NCBI RefSeq assembly: GCF_009846525.1
Contig: NZ_CP024621.1
Location: 2,356,001 to 2,420,000, forward strand
From: Halomonas meridiana
GTDB taxonomy: Bacteria > Pseudomonadota > Gammaproteobacteria > Pseudomonadales > Halomonadaceae
Reading direction: 5' to 3'
Length of the DNA stretch: 64,000 bases
Below are positions 51,614-63,386 of this stretch, piece by piece. Every line of letters starts with the position of its first letter. The first letter of the stretch is position 1. Under the pieces are notes generated by a model. That model was not told the origin of the DNA. It was given only the letters and a program-made list of their open reading frames with translations, and did no database searches. The translations under genes were made by a program, and so were the position numbers.

Positions 51614-52571
51614 TTAGTGGCGGTCGTGGGCGGAGAGCAGCGTGCAGTCTTCTGGCAGCAGCACTTTCAACGCCAGGGGAACGACTTCCGCGCTAAATCG
51701 CTCGTAGCGCTTGGCTTCACCATCCAGCGTCAGCGGCCAGGGTTCATCATCGGGCTGAGTCGTGACGGTCAGTTGGCTAGCGGTAAAGTAGCGCACATAG
51801 CGCCCTTCTGCCGGAAACTGCTGAAGCTCGCCGAGCAGCGCTGGTAGCTCCGTCACCGAGTGAAAATCCTTCACCAGCAGCACGTCCAACCGGCCATCAT
51901 CGAGCTTGGCACGGGGGCCAGGACCTGCCCCCCCCAGACTGCCGCCCGTTGCCCAGCGCCAGCAGCAGCAGCGACGCTGCCTGCTCATGGTCGCTCCAGT
52001 GCAGCGTGCCGCGATAACTGCGATGTCGCCACGCCTTGAGCGCGCCCATCAACGAGTAGGCTCCGCCTCCCAACATGCGTTTCAACGTCTTGGGCGTGGA
52101 CGACGTGATTTCCGCGCCGAAACCGCCGGTGGTCATGTTGACGTAATAGCACACCGACTGTTCACCACCAGCCTCTGCCGTCATGCGGATGACATCGATT
52201 GGCGCCGGTGATAACTCCAGGGCAGCCGTTAGCGCTTGATCCGGCTCCAAAGGCAGGCCCACCGATGTGGCAAAGTCATTAGCGCTGCCCAGCGGCACGA
52301 CACCCAGGGCAGGACGATGGTCGTGGGGCAGGCGCATGAGGCCGTTGACCACTTCGTTGACTGTACCATCGCCACCGCAGGCGATGACGCGCGTTGCCCC
52401 CAAATCCGGGGCTTGCGCCGCAAACTCGGCGGCATCACCGCCCTCCCACGTCGCCCGCACGATAATGGGCGTCCCTGCCTTGCGCTGCGCCTCGACGGCG
52501 TCGCGTAGCGCCGGATTTCCGGCAGACTTACCGTTGATAATCAGTAAATAACACTGCTGTGAATCTGTCAC
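51614..52571 (-). pseudogene. Diacylglycerol/lipid kinase (YegS-like), frameshifted
   Basis: The reading frame from 52571 encodes a DAGK-catalytic-domain protein: LLIINGKSAGNP near the N-terminus, IACGGDGTVNEVVNGL, and LGVVPLGSANDFATSVGL, the nucleotide-binding core of YegS/YtlR-type lipid kinases. The frame fails at a run of eight Gs on the minus strand (51928-51935) and stops soon after. The C-terminal part continues in another frame (PRAKLDDGRLDVLLVKDF to the stop at 51614). Removing one G rejoins GNGRQSGGAG with GPGPRAKLDDGR and gives 318 residues, close to E. coli YegS (299). Either sequence error or a real one-base insertion. Confidence 0.85.
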
Positions 52572-52611
52572 CGGCGACGTCCCTCTCCATGGTTAATTCA
52601 CTGGCTACACC

Positions 52612-55241
52612 TTATGCCAGCGCTTTTTCGACGACCTCGAACACATTGGACGATAGCGGCTCTCGTTTGATCCGTTCGAGTTCGGCCCGCATGAGCTGCT
52701 GGCGTGTTTCATCGAACCGTTGCCAACGGGTCAAGGGGTAATCAACCGCGCCGCAATTTCAGGGTTGAGTCGGTTGAGTTCGATCACCGCATTCGCCAGT
52801 AGCGCATACCCTTTGCCATCCAGACGGTGGAAGTTGACCCGGTTTTGCGCAAAGGCGCCAATCAAAGCACGCACCTTGTTGGGGTTCTTCATAGAGAACG
52901 CGGGGTGTTGCATCAAGTACTCCACGCGCTCCAATACGTCGGGCTGCGGGCGCGATACCTGAATCGTGAACCACTGATCCATCACCAGCGGATCGTGGGC
53001 CCAGGTTTCCCCGAAGGCTTTCAAAGCAGGCGTCGACACGTCGTCACGATCACTGTGAACGAGCAGCGTCAGCGCGTGGCGCACATCGGTCATGTTGTGG
53101 TCAGCGGCAAACTGCGCTTCACACAGCGCTACGCTCTCTTCGTCTTCGATGGACATCAGATACGAGAGCGCCACGTTTTTGAGACTGCGCTGCGCAATTT
53201 GTTCAGGCGTCGGGGCGTAGGGGGCTTGACTACCGTTCGCTTTATAGACGGCAAGAAACTCATCGCGCAGCGCCAGCGCCAGGGATTGGCGCACGAACTC
53301 GCGGGCAGCGTGAATGGCATCTACGTCTACGATTGGCTGCTGTTCGGCGATATAGGCTTCCGAAGGCAGTGTCAGCATTTCGGCCAGTACCGCTTTATCG
53401 TCCATGGAAGAGGTCAAAAGCGTACGGAACGCGTCGACTACCCGGCCATCCATCACTTTTTCGACGCCGTTACGATGGGCCGCAATCAGATCATCCAATG
53501 CCAGCATCGCTAATCGCTGACCCGCATCCCAACGGTTAAAACCATCGCTATCGTGGGTCAACAGAAATGCCAAGTCTTCACGGGAGTACGGGTAGTGCAG
53601 CTTCACCGGTGCGGAAAAATCGCGCAGTAGCGACGGCACGGGCGCCTCGGCCACTTCCGTGAAGATGAAGGTCTGCTCATCGTCGGTCAGGTGAATGACC
53701 GCGTCTTTCCCGATCTTATTGCCGTCGAGCGTGAGCGTTAAGTCCTGACCGGATTTGGTGCCCACCAAGCCCATGCGTACCGGAATGTGCAGCGGCTGTT
53801 TGTCCGGCTGTCCGGGCGTGGCTGGCGTGCGCTGACGTAGCGTCAAATGGTACTCGGCATTGGCATAGTCGTACTCACCGTGGGCATCGATTTCCGGCGT
53901 GCCTGCCTGGGAGTACCAGCGCATGAACTGGCTTAAATCGATGTCCGATACCTCGGCCATGCAGCCCACGAAGTCTTCGATCGTCACGGCCTGCCCGTCA
54001 AAGCGCTCGAAATAGAGATCCGAGCCACGGCGGAAGGCCTCCCACCCCAGCAGGTTGCGGAGCATGCGCACCACTTCTGCCCCTTTTTCATAGATGGTCA
54101 GGGTGTAGAAGTTGGTGATTTCGATGTAGTGATCCGGACGAATCGGATGTGCCGTAGGCCCTGCGTCTTCGGCAAACTGGGCGGTGCGGAAAAACGACAC
54201 GTCTTGGATACGTTTGACGGGCGCTGAATTGGTATCTGCAGAGAAACACTGATCGCGGAACACCGTGAAGCCCTCTTTTAGCGAGAGCTGGAACCAGTCG
54301 CGGCAGGTAACGCGATTCCCCGACCAGTTGTGGAAATACTCGTGGGCAACGATCCCCTCGACGTTTTGAAACGCCGCATCGGTGGCAGTCTTGGGATGCG
54401 TTAGCACAGCGGCAGAGTTGAAGATATTTAACCCTTTGTTCTCCATCGCGCCCATGTTGAAATCATTTACCGCCACGATCATGAACAGGTCCAGATCGTA
54501 CTCACGGCCATACGTCTCTTCATCCCAGCGCATGGCTCGCTTGAGTGAGGCCATGGCATGGTCGGTTTTGTCGAGATTCTCTTCTTCTACCCAGAGCTGC
54601 AGCGTGACGTCGCGGCCACTCATGGTCGTGAAGTGGTCTTCGACTTTCTTCAAATCGCCTGCCACCAGCGCAAACAGGTAGCAGGGTTTGGGATGCGGAT
54701 CTTCCCAGGTCACGAAGTGCCGACCGCCCTCTAGCTGGCCCTGCGCGATGGGGTTGCCGTTGGCAAGCAGTACCGGCTCTTTGTGTGCATCACCGATGAC
54801 CGTGACCTTGAACGTGGCCATGACATCGGGGCGATCCGGGTAATAGGTGATGCGGCGAAAACCCTCCGCTTCACACTGGGTGCAGTACATGCCGTTCGAC
54901 TGGTAAAGCCCTTCCAGGGCCGTATTGCTGCTGGGCGATATCGCAACGTCGCTTTCTAGCGTAAAGGTCGCCGGTACGTGGGCAATCGTTAGCGTTTCAT
55001 CGGTGAGCTGGTAATCGGTGTCGCTCAATGCCTGCCCATCGATGGCAAGCGCGCACAGCGATAGGTGCTCGCCATTGAGCACCAGCGGTGCAGAGGCGTC
55101 GGCGCTTGGGTGGCGCTGCATGGTCAGGCGTGCTTTCACACGGGTCTCGGTGGGGTCAAGATCAAACGTCAGCTCGGTATGGGTCACGTGGTAGGCGGGC
55201 GGCTGATAGTCGCTTAAATAAACCGGCTGCGGATCAGACAT
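52612..55241 (-). CDS. pepN: Aminopeptidase N, with an apparent frameshift near the C-terminus
   Basis: PepN is the main M1 zinc aminopeptidase of the cytoplasm. The frame from 55241 carries GAMEN (264-268), the zinc site H300-E-Y-F-H304 and E323 in LKEGF, with the normal domain order. It meets a TGA at 52731-52733 after 836 residues, in ARLITP. The family's missing end is in the next frame: adding one C to the four-C run at 52735-52738 continues as LTRWQRFDETRQQLMRAEL and ends VFEVVEKALA with a TAA at 52612. That gives 876 residues, near E. coli PepN (870). The catalytic part is intact either way. Confidence 0.93.
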
Positions 55242-55319
55242 AGTGCGAAACTCCTGTAAGCTTTTCAGTAATCGAGTAGCGCAAACGCTGCGCTACTCAG
55301 TGAACATTTCTTATGATCG

Positions 55320-55805
55320 TCAATCGCGGAAGTTGTCGAACTGCAGCGGCAAGTCGGGCCCCTCTTCACCGCGCAGCAGCGCCATGACGCTCTGCAGGTC
55401 ATCGCGCTTTTTGCCCGTTACGCGCACTTTCTCACCCTGAATCTGAGCCTGCACCTTCAACTTGCTGGCTTTGATGCGCTTGACCACGTCTTTGGCTTCA
55501 GCTTGGTCGAGCCCCTGCTTTAACACCACCTCTTGACGCGCCTTGACGCCCGACAGCACAGCCTCTTTGACATCCATGCAACGCGCATCGATACCGCGAG
55601 CAATCAGGCGGTTACGCAATACGTCCAGCATTTGCTTGAGCTGAAAATCCACCTCGGCCTCGAGCTGTACTTTATCTCCTTCCAACGTGAAGCTGGCATC
55701 GACGCCTTTGAAGTCGAAGCGTGACTGCACTTCACGATTGGCTTGGTCCACCGCATTGGCGGCTTCGTGCTGGTCGAACTCTGACACAATATCAAATGAG
55801 GGCAT
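55320..55805 (-). CDS. yajQ: YajQ family (UPF0234) nucleotide-binding protein
   Basis: YajQ is a small two-domain protein that binds nucleotides; in Xanthomonas and Pseudomonas homologues bind cyclic di-GMP and affect virulence regulation. The 161-residue sequence begins [25 protein letters not shown] and contains [39 protein letters not shown], all typical. It sits alone between pepN and the corrinoid adenosyltransferase. The 210-base gap upstream has no gene. Confidence 0.95.
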   Translation of the reverse strand: MPSFDIVSEFDQHEAANAVDQANREVQSRFDFKGVDASFTLEGDKVQLEAEVDFQLKQMLDVLRNRLIARGIDARCMDVKEAVLSGVKARQEVVLKQGLDQAEAKDVVKRIKASKLKVQAQIQGEKVRVTGKKRDDLQSVMALLRGEEGPDLPLQFDNFRD

Positions 55806-56015
55806 GACAATGTTCCTGACAAGACATGACCCACCATTCTAGAGCAGCAAGCACCCAACCGGCCAATTCTCTTGGCAAAAGCTGCACATAAACTCTGCAA
55901 GGCCGCTGCAGAGCGCCTAAAAAGTTATACAAATACGTTTTAGGGCGATGTTAAATTGTGCATCTCTGGCGTAACCTGCTGACTTACCCCTGACGCCTTT
56001 CAACGAGGAGAGACA

Positions 56016-56615
56016 ATGAGTGATCGCGATGCCCGCCATAAAGCGTCCATGGAAAAGCTCAAAGCAAGAGTGGACGAAAAAGTCGCCAACGCCACCGAAC
56101 AGCGCGGTCTGCTGCTGATCAACACGGGGAACGGCAAAGGCAAAACCACCGCCGCGTGGGGCACTGTCACCCGCGCGCTGGGCTATGGATACAAAGTGGG
56201 CGTGGTGCAGTTCATCAAAGGGCTGTGGGAGTGTGGTGAGCGCAATCGGCTAGAAGACGATCCCCATTTGAGCGTCGCCATCATGGCAACCGGCTTTACC
56301 TGGGATACCCAAAACCGCGAAGCCGATACCGCAGCCTGCCAGGAGGTTTGGCAAGAGGCGCAACGAATGTTGGCAGATCCAGAAACCTATTTGGTGGTGC
56401 TAGACGAGATTACCTACATGCTGAAATTTGGCTATCTCGACATCGCCACCGTCAAACAGGCGTTGCTGGATCGACCTCGGGAACAAACAGTCATCATCAC
56501 TGGACGCAATGCCCACCGCGAACTGGTCGCCATGGCAGACACGGTGACCGACATGCAGGAGGTCCGCCACGCCTTCAACAACGGGCTTCAAGCTCGACGC
56601 GGCATCGATTTCTAG
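56016..56615 (+). CDS. cobO: Corrinoid adenosyltransferase CobO/BtuR type
   Basis: This enzyme adds the 5'-deoxyadenosyl group to cobalt in corrinoids, using ATP, to make coenzyme B12 forms. The 199-residue protein has the N-terminal P-loop INTGNGKGKTTAAWG (35-49), GVVQFIKGLWECGERN, TWDTQNREADT and VVLDEITYMLKFGY. ACGAGGAGAG precedes the ATG. No other cobalamin gene is near, so it more likely serves salvage of imported corrinoid here. I looked for a cobalamin riboswitch upstream and saw no B12 box. Confidence 0.95.
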   Translation: MSDRDARHKASMEKLKARVDEKVANATEQRGLLLINTGNGKGKTTAAWGTVTRALGYGYKVGVVQFIKGLWECGERNRLEDDPHLSVAIMATGFTWDTQNREADTAACQEVWQEAQRMLADPETYLVVLDEITYMLKFGYLDIATVKQALLDRPREQTVIITGRNAHRELVAMADTVTDMQEVRHAFNNGLQARRGIDF

Positions 56616-56622
56616 CCACGAA

Positions 56623-56645
56623 AAAGGGCGGCCAAGCCGCCCTTT
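56623..56645 (-). terminator. Terminator after purA
   Basis: AAAGGGCGGC-CAA-GCCGCCCTTT is a perfect 10-bp stem between the convergent purA and cobO stop codons. On the minus strand it runs into five Ts. It may also act on the cobO transcript, though the plus-strand tail is poor. Confidence 0.85.
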
Positions 56646-56667
56646 GGGTATCGCATGAAGGGATGAC

Positions 56668-59156
<2,489 letters not shown>

Positions 59157-59251
59157 GTGAACAATCCTGCGAGACGATGAAGGCCCTTTCTAACGACACC
59201 ACCCACCGCCTTACCGGGCGCTGTGTGGAACGTTCACGAAACGAGGGCCAC

Positions 59252-59274
59252 AAAAAAACCGGGCGACGCCCGGT
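59252..59274 (-). terminator. Terminator after hflC
   Basis: ACCGGGCG and CGCCCGGT form a stem of eight bases closing on a tiny loop (in practice about seven paired), followed on the minus strand by seven Ts. It ends the hflX-hflK-hflC transcript, so hisZ-purA needs its own promoter in the short gap at 59157-59251. Confidence 0.85.
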
Positions 59275-59306
59275 AGATAAAGTCTATCACGTTTATGCGC
59301 GAGGTG

Positions 59307-59337
59307 AACCCCGCCAAGCGCAGTGCTTGACGGGGTT
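59307..59337 (-). terminator. Long hairpin just after the hflC stop
   Basis: On the minus strand a 13-bp stem (one G-U pair) with a 5-base loop, arms AACCCCGUCAAGC and GCUUGGCGGGGUU, starts six bases after the hflC stop. It has no T-run. It may protect the 3' end of the mRNA or assist the terminator that follows. Confidence 0.55.
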
Positions 59338-59343
59338 GGCGCA

Positions 59344-60228
59344 TTACTCGGCGCTGTCGGGAACGGCGCTGCGTAGATAGCGGAAGAAGTCGCTATCCGG
59401 CTCGAGCACCAGCAGGTTACCGTCGCCAGCGAAGCTTTCGCGGTAGGCGTTCAGGCTGCGCCAGAAGGCGAAGAACTCCTGATCCTGGCTATAAGCTTCC
59501 GAGAAGATCGCAGCCGCTTCGGCATCGCCTTCACCGCGCAGGGTTTCGGCACGCTCGTTCGCTTGGGCCAGCAGTACCTGACGGCGGCGATCGGCATTCG
59601 CCCGAATCCGCTCGGCCTCTTCCTGACCCTGAGCACGCCACTCACGGGCTTCACGCTCACGCTCTGAGCGCATACGCTCGAAGACTGCTGCCGATACGTC
59701 TTCGGGCAGGTCGATACGCTTGATACGAATATCGCGAATCGCCACGCCCAGCTCTTCACGCATCAGCTGGTCCAGCTCTTCGGTGGGTCCGGTCATCAGG
59801 TCATCACGGCGCTCGGCGATGATTTCCTGAAGGTTCAGACGACCGAATTCGTTACGCAGACTCTCATCCACTCGCGGCTGAATCAGGCGAATCGCCATCA
59901 TTTCATCGCCAGCGGTGGCCTCGTAGTAGCGAGTCGGGTTGACGACCTGCCACTTGACGTAAGAGTCGACGATGACCGCCTTTTGCTCAAGGGTCAAATA
60001 ACGGCTGGTATCCGTATCCAGCGTCAGAAGGCGAACGTCGAATTTGCGAATGGTCTGCGCAATCGGAATTTTCGCATGCAGGCCGGGCTGAATATTCTCT
60101 TCGATGACCTCACCAAAGCGCAGTTTCACCGCGCGCTCGGTTTCATCCACGACATACAGACTGTTACTCGCCAGCCACGCCACGGCGGCCAAACCACCTA
60201 CGATAAGCAGGGATCGATTATTAATCAT
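59344..60228 (-). CDS. hflC: FtsH modulator HflC
   Basis: HflC forms with HflK the large SPFH-domain cage around FtsH in the inner membrane and restrains its proteolysis. The 294-residue protein has one N-terminal membrane helix (LLIVGGLAAVAWLASNSLYVV), the SPFH/Band-7 domain (ETERAVKLRFGEVIEENIQPGLHAKIP and onwards) and the coiled-coil region REREAREWRAQGQEEAERIRA. Its start codon immediately follows the hflK stop. Confidence 0.97.
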   Translation of the reverse strand: MINNRSLLIVGGLAAVAWLASNSLYVVDETERAVKLRFGEVIEENIQPGLHAKIPIAQTIRKFDVRLLTLDTDTSRYLTLEQKAVIVDSYVKWQVVNPTRYYEATAGDEMMAIRLIQPRVDESLRNEFGRLNLQEIIAERRDDLMTGPTEELDQLMREELGVAIRDIRIKRIDLPEDVSAAVFERMRSEREREAREWRAQGQEEAERIRANADRRRQVLLAQANERAETLRGEGDAEAAAIFSEAYSQDQEFFAFWRSLNAYRESFAGDGNLLVLEPDSDFFRYLRSAVPDSAE

Positions 60229-61503
60229 TTAGCGGCCCTCCCTGCGAATGGGGTTATTGCTCGATGACGACGATGAGGAAGCGTTGCTTTGGCTACCGCG
60301 CAGCGACTCCAGCACGCGCGGGTCGATCGCATCGCTGTTGCTGTCGCTACCGTCATCGCTCGTTGAGCGGCTGTCATTACCACTGTTACCGCGCATCTGA
60401 TCGAGCGGCAAATACATCAACGGCGCATTTTCACTCACGTCCAAAAGGACTTTTGGCGTTCCACCGAAGACTTCTTCGATGGCATCCAGGTACATACGCT
60501 CACGCATGATCTCAGGCGCGTTGCGATACTCGGTCAGCAGCGCGTTGAAGCGGTTGGCTTGACCCTGCGCTTCTGCCACGACCGACTCACGATACCCCTG
60601 CCCCTGCTCGACGATACGCTGCGCCTGACCCTGTGCGGCCGGGATGATCGCGTTGGCATACGCCATACCTTCGTTGATCGTCCGCTGACGATCTTCGCGG
60701 GCACGAATAACGTCATCGAAAGCATCGATGACGGGCGCAGGCGCCGACGTGGATTCGATGTTGATGGTTTGTAGACGAATACCGGCGCCGTAGGCATCCA
60801 GATACGTTTGCAGACGGCTCGCGACGGAGCTACCGAGTATCTCACGACCAGAGGTCAAGATATCGATCATGTCCGTACCACCAACCACGTGACGCAGCGC
60901 CGAGTCCAGGGCGTTCTCGATGGAGAGCGCTGGATCACGAACGTTCAGCACGAAATCACGCGGATTGGCGACCTGGTACTGGGCAGAAATTTCCACTTCG
61001 ACGATGTTTTCGTCACGCGTCAGCATGGACTGAGTCTGAGAAACAGAGCGTACGCGCGTCACGTTGACCATGCGCACGTCATCGATGAGCGGCGGATTCC
61101 ACTGAAGGCCCGGCTCGACGATGCCCTGGTACTCGCCAAAACGCAGCACGACGCCACGCTCCGACTGGTCCACGAGGTAGAAGCCCGAGGCTCCCCAGAT
61201 GGCCAGCGCCACGATGAGCAGAAGACCGGGCAGTGCAAAAGAGTTACGCGGCTTGCCGCCGCCACTCTTGCCGCTGCCACCGCCGCCGCTCTTCTTGCCG
61301 CTGCCACCCAGCATGCCGTTGAGCTTGTCTTGGAACTTTTTCAGCGCCTCATCCAAGTCAGGTGGCCCCTGGTTGTTGCCACCATTATTGCCGCCGTTGT
61401 TTCCACCACCATTGTTCCCACCGCGATCACCGCCGTTACCACGTCGGCCGCCACCGCTCCAGGGGTCGTGCTGGTTGCCACCACCGGGCTCATTCCAGGC
61501 CAT
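60229..61503 (-). CDS. hflK: FtsH modulator HflK
   Basis: HflK is the larger SPFH partner of HflC. The 424-residue protein has a long Gly/Asn-rich cytoplasmic N-terminus (residues 7-45, including GGNNGGGNNGGNNGGNNQG) and a DUF2125-like linker. A membrane helix follows (FALPGLLLIVALAIWGASGFYLV, about 88-110), then the Band-7 domain (SERGVVLRFGEYQGIVEPGLQWNPP) and a Ser-rich tail. GGAGACGAAG precedes the ATG. The Gly-rich head is typical of HflK, though the NNGG repetition is strong here. A gap of 136 bases separates it from hflX. Confidence 0.96.
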   Translation of the reverse strand: MAWNEPGGGNQHDPWSGGGRRGNGGDRGGNNGGGNNGGNNGGNNQGPPDLDEALKKFQDKLNGMLGGSGKKSGGGGSGKSGGGKPRNSFALPGLLLIVALAIWGASGFYLVDQSERGVVLRFGEYQGIVEPGLQWNPPLIDDVRMVNVTRVRSVSQTQSMLTRDENIVEVEISAQYQVANPRDFVLNVRDPALSIENALDSALRHVVGGTDMIDILTSGREILGSSVASRLQTYLDAYGAGIRLQTINIESTSAPAPVIDAFDDVIRAREDRQRTINEGMAYANAIIPAAQGQAQRIVEQGQGYRESVVAEAQGQANRFNALLTEYRNAPEIMRERMYLDAIEEVFGGTPKVLLDVSENAPLMYLPLDQMRGNSGNDSRSTSDDGSDSNSDAIDPRVLESLRGSQSNASSSSSSSNNPIRREGR

Positions 61504-61639
61504 ACTTCGTCTCCACTAAGGTGTTCACCTGCACTTTGCCTTGATACTGAATGCAAGGCCGGGTGCTTTTGATATTGTTGCTATATCAATCTTGTACCAT
61601 ACCTTTACAGCCAATGACTACGGGCAGGTACTCGATGGG

Positions 61640-62950
61640 CTACCATTCGTCAGATTCGCGTAATGCTTCTGGTAAATAGGTATTGGCACGCATGCCCAGC
61701 TGAGCCATCAGCTGATTGAAGTCGCGCCTTGGCAAGCGCACATCCAATACAGAGCGCCCCTGCTCGTCGAAGCTCTCTTCGCGCACGGCATTGAGCTCGT
61801 GCAGACCGGCACGCAGCTTTCCCTGCTCTGGGGAAAGAGTAAGCGAAAAACCAATCACGTCGTTGGCGAGTCGCTCGGTGAGGGCTTCATGGAGCAGTTC
61901 TAGCCCCTGGCCCTGCTGAGCAGACAGCCAAACCACGTCGGGAACACCGTGGCCGTCGCGCTCGATACGCGGTGCGCTGTCCAGCTTGTCGATCTTGTTC
62001 ATTACTTTGAGCACCGGCACGTTATCCGCCCCGATCTCTTTCAGCACGTTATCGACCTGCTCGACGTTGAGTTCGCGATCAGGGTCGGCAGCGTCGATCA
62101 CATGCACGAGCAGCGTGGCTTCTGCCGCCTCTTGCAGCGTTGCCTGGAAAGCCTCGACCAGCTTGTGCGGCAAGTGACGAATGAAGCCGACGGTATCGGC
62201 CATGACGACCGGCCCTACGTCTTCGATTTCCAAACGTCGCAGCGTCGGGTCCAGGGTAGCAAAGAGCTGGTCCGCTGCATAAACTTCGGCACTGGTCAGC
62301 GCATTGAACAGGGTCGACTTGCCCGCGTTGGTATAGCCCACCAGCGATACGCTGTGGATTTCTGCACGGGCGCGGGCGCGCCGGTTCTGCTCCCGCTGGC
62401 TGCGCACTTTATCCAAGCGCTTATGAATCGACTTGATACGACCGCGTAATAAACGACGGTCGGTTTCTAGCTGTGTTTCACCGGGACCGCGTAAGCCGAT
62501 CCCGCCTTTTTGTCGCTCAAGGTGTGTCCAACCGCGAATGAGGCGCGTAGACATGTACTCGAGCTGGGCAAGCTCTACCTGCAGCTTACCTTCGTGCGTT
62601 CGTGCCCGCTGCGCAAAAATATCGAGTATCAGACCCGTACGGTCCAATACGCGGCACTTGAGTTCTTGCTCAAGGTTGCGCTGCTGGGAGGGACTCAAAC
62701 TGTGGTTGAAGATGACCAGTTCAGCGTGATGAGCTGCGAGCATTGCCCGCAGCTCCTCCAGCTTTCCTGACCCGATGAAGGTGCGGGAATCAGGGCGCTG
62801 TCGGCTGGCTGTGAGCAATGTCGCGGGCTCTGCGCCAGCAGAGCGCACGAGCTCCAAGAACTCACCCGGGTCTTCACGTGCCTGCTCATCATAGAAATCT
62901 ACGTGAACAAGTACTGCCGTTTCACCGGCGTCTGGGCGTTCAAAAAACAA
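61640..62950 (-). CDS. hflX: Ribosome-associated GTPase HflX
   Basis: HflX is a GTPase that splits stalled or heat-damaged 70S ribosomes. The 436-residue protein has the HflX domain at the N-terminus (DAGETAVLVHVDFYDEQ), the glycine-rich GGIGLRGPGETQLETDRRLL, and the G domain (G1 GYTNAGKST, G3 DTVGF with switch, G4 MNKIDK). The start codon is TTG, with GAGG six bases upstream; the resulting N-terminus matches the family well. It lies downstream of hfq, the conserved miaA-hfq-hflX order. Confidence 0.96.
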   Translation of the reverse strand: MFFERPDAGETAVLVHVDFYDEQAREDPGEFLELVRSAGAEPATLLTASRQRPDSRTFIGSGKLEELRAMLAAHHAELVIFNHSLSPSQQRNLEQELKCRVLDRTGLILDIFAQRARTHEGKLQVELAQLEYMSTRLIRGWTHLERQKGGIGLRGPGETQLETDRRLLRGRIKSIHKRLDKVRSQREQNRRARARAEIHSVSLVGYTNAGKSTLFNALTSAEVYAADQLFATLDPTLRRLEIEDVGPVVMADTVGFIRHLPHKLVEAFQATLQEAAEATLLVHVIDAADPDRELNVEQVDNVLKEIGADNVPVLKVMNKIDKLDSAPRIERDGHGVPDVVWLSAQQGQGLELLHEALTERLANDVIGFSLTLSPEQGKLRAGLHELNAVREESFDEQGRSVLDVRLPRRDFNQLMAQLGMRANTYLPEALRESDEW

Positions 62951-62986
62951 TCAATACCTCATGGACTCTCTTGCTATCCAGCGGTG

Positions 62987-63235
62987 TTAGATTTCAGCAT
63001 CGGGTGCTGAAGGGTCTTGTGCCGGCAAACGCACGTTGCGCGAAGGCACCACCGTGGAAATAGCGTGTTTATAAACCATCTGACTGACGGTATTGCGCAA
63101 CAAGATGACAAACTGGTCAAACGATTCAATCTGGCCCTGCAGCTTAATGCCGTTTACCAGGAAAATAGAGACCGGAATGCGCTCCTTGCGCAAAATGTTC
63201 AGGTACGGGTCTTGAAGGGACTGCCCTTTGGACAT
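62987..63235 (-). CDS. hfq: RNA chaperone Hfq
   Basis: Hfq is the hexameric Sm-like protein that pairs small RNAs with mRNAs. The 82-residue protein has [22 protein letters not shown], Gln8 in the proximal RNA-binding face, Phe42 in SFDQFVILL, and the Sm2 motif YKHA at 55-58. The C-terminal tail is short, so distal-tail functions seen in E. coli Hfq (102 residues) may be reduced. GGGAG precedes the ATG. It sits between miaA and hflX. Confidence 0.98.
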   Translation of the reverse strand: MSKGQSLQDPYLNILRKERIPVSIFLVNGIKLQGQIESFDQFVILLRNTVSQMVYKHAISTVVPSRNVRLPAQDPSAPDAEI

Positions 63236-63386
63236 GTTGCTCTCCCTAAAACTGTCGTTGGGGTTGGTTATCAAATGGCGTGCCCTACTGGTGCTACGCC
63301 GCAATCTTGTTGCCCGAAAGGCCTAGTGTGTCAAACGCGCTAGCCGGCCACTCGAAAACACTTGCTTACGAAATCACTATCTTACG

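Noticed and set aside
55806-56015. Cobalamin riboswitch upstream of cobO
   Set aside because: No B12-box-like GCCACTG and no multi-stem leader could be found in the 210-base gap.
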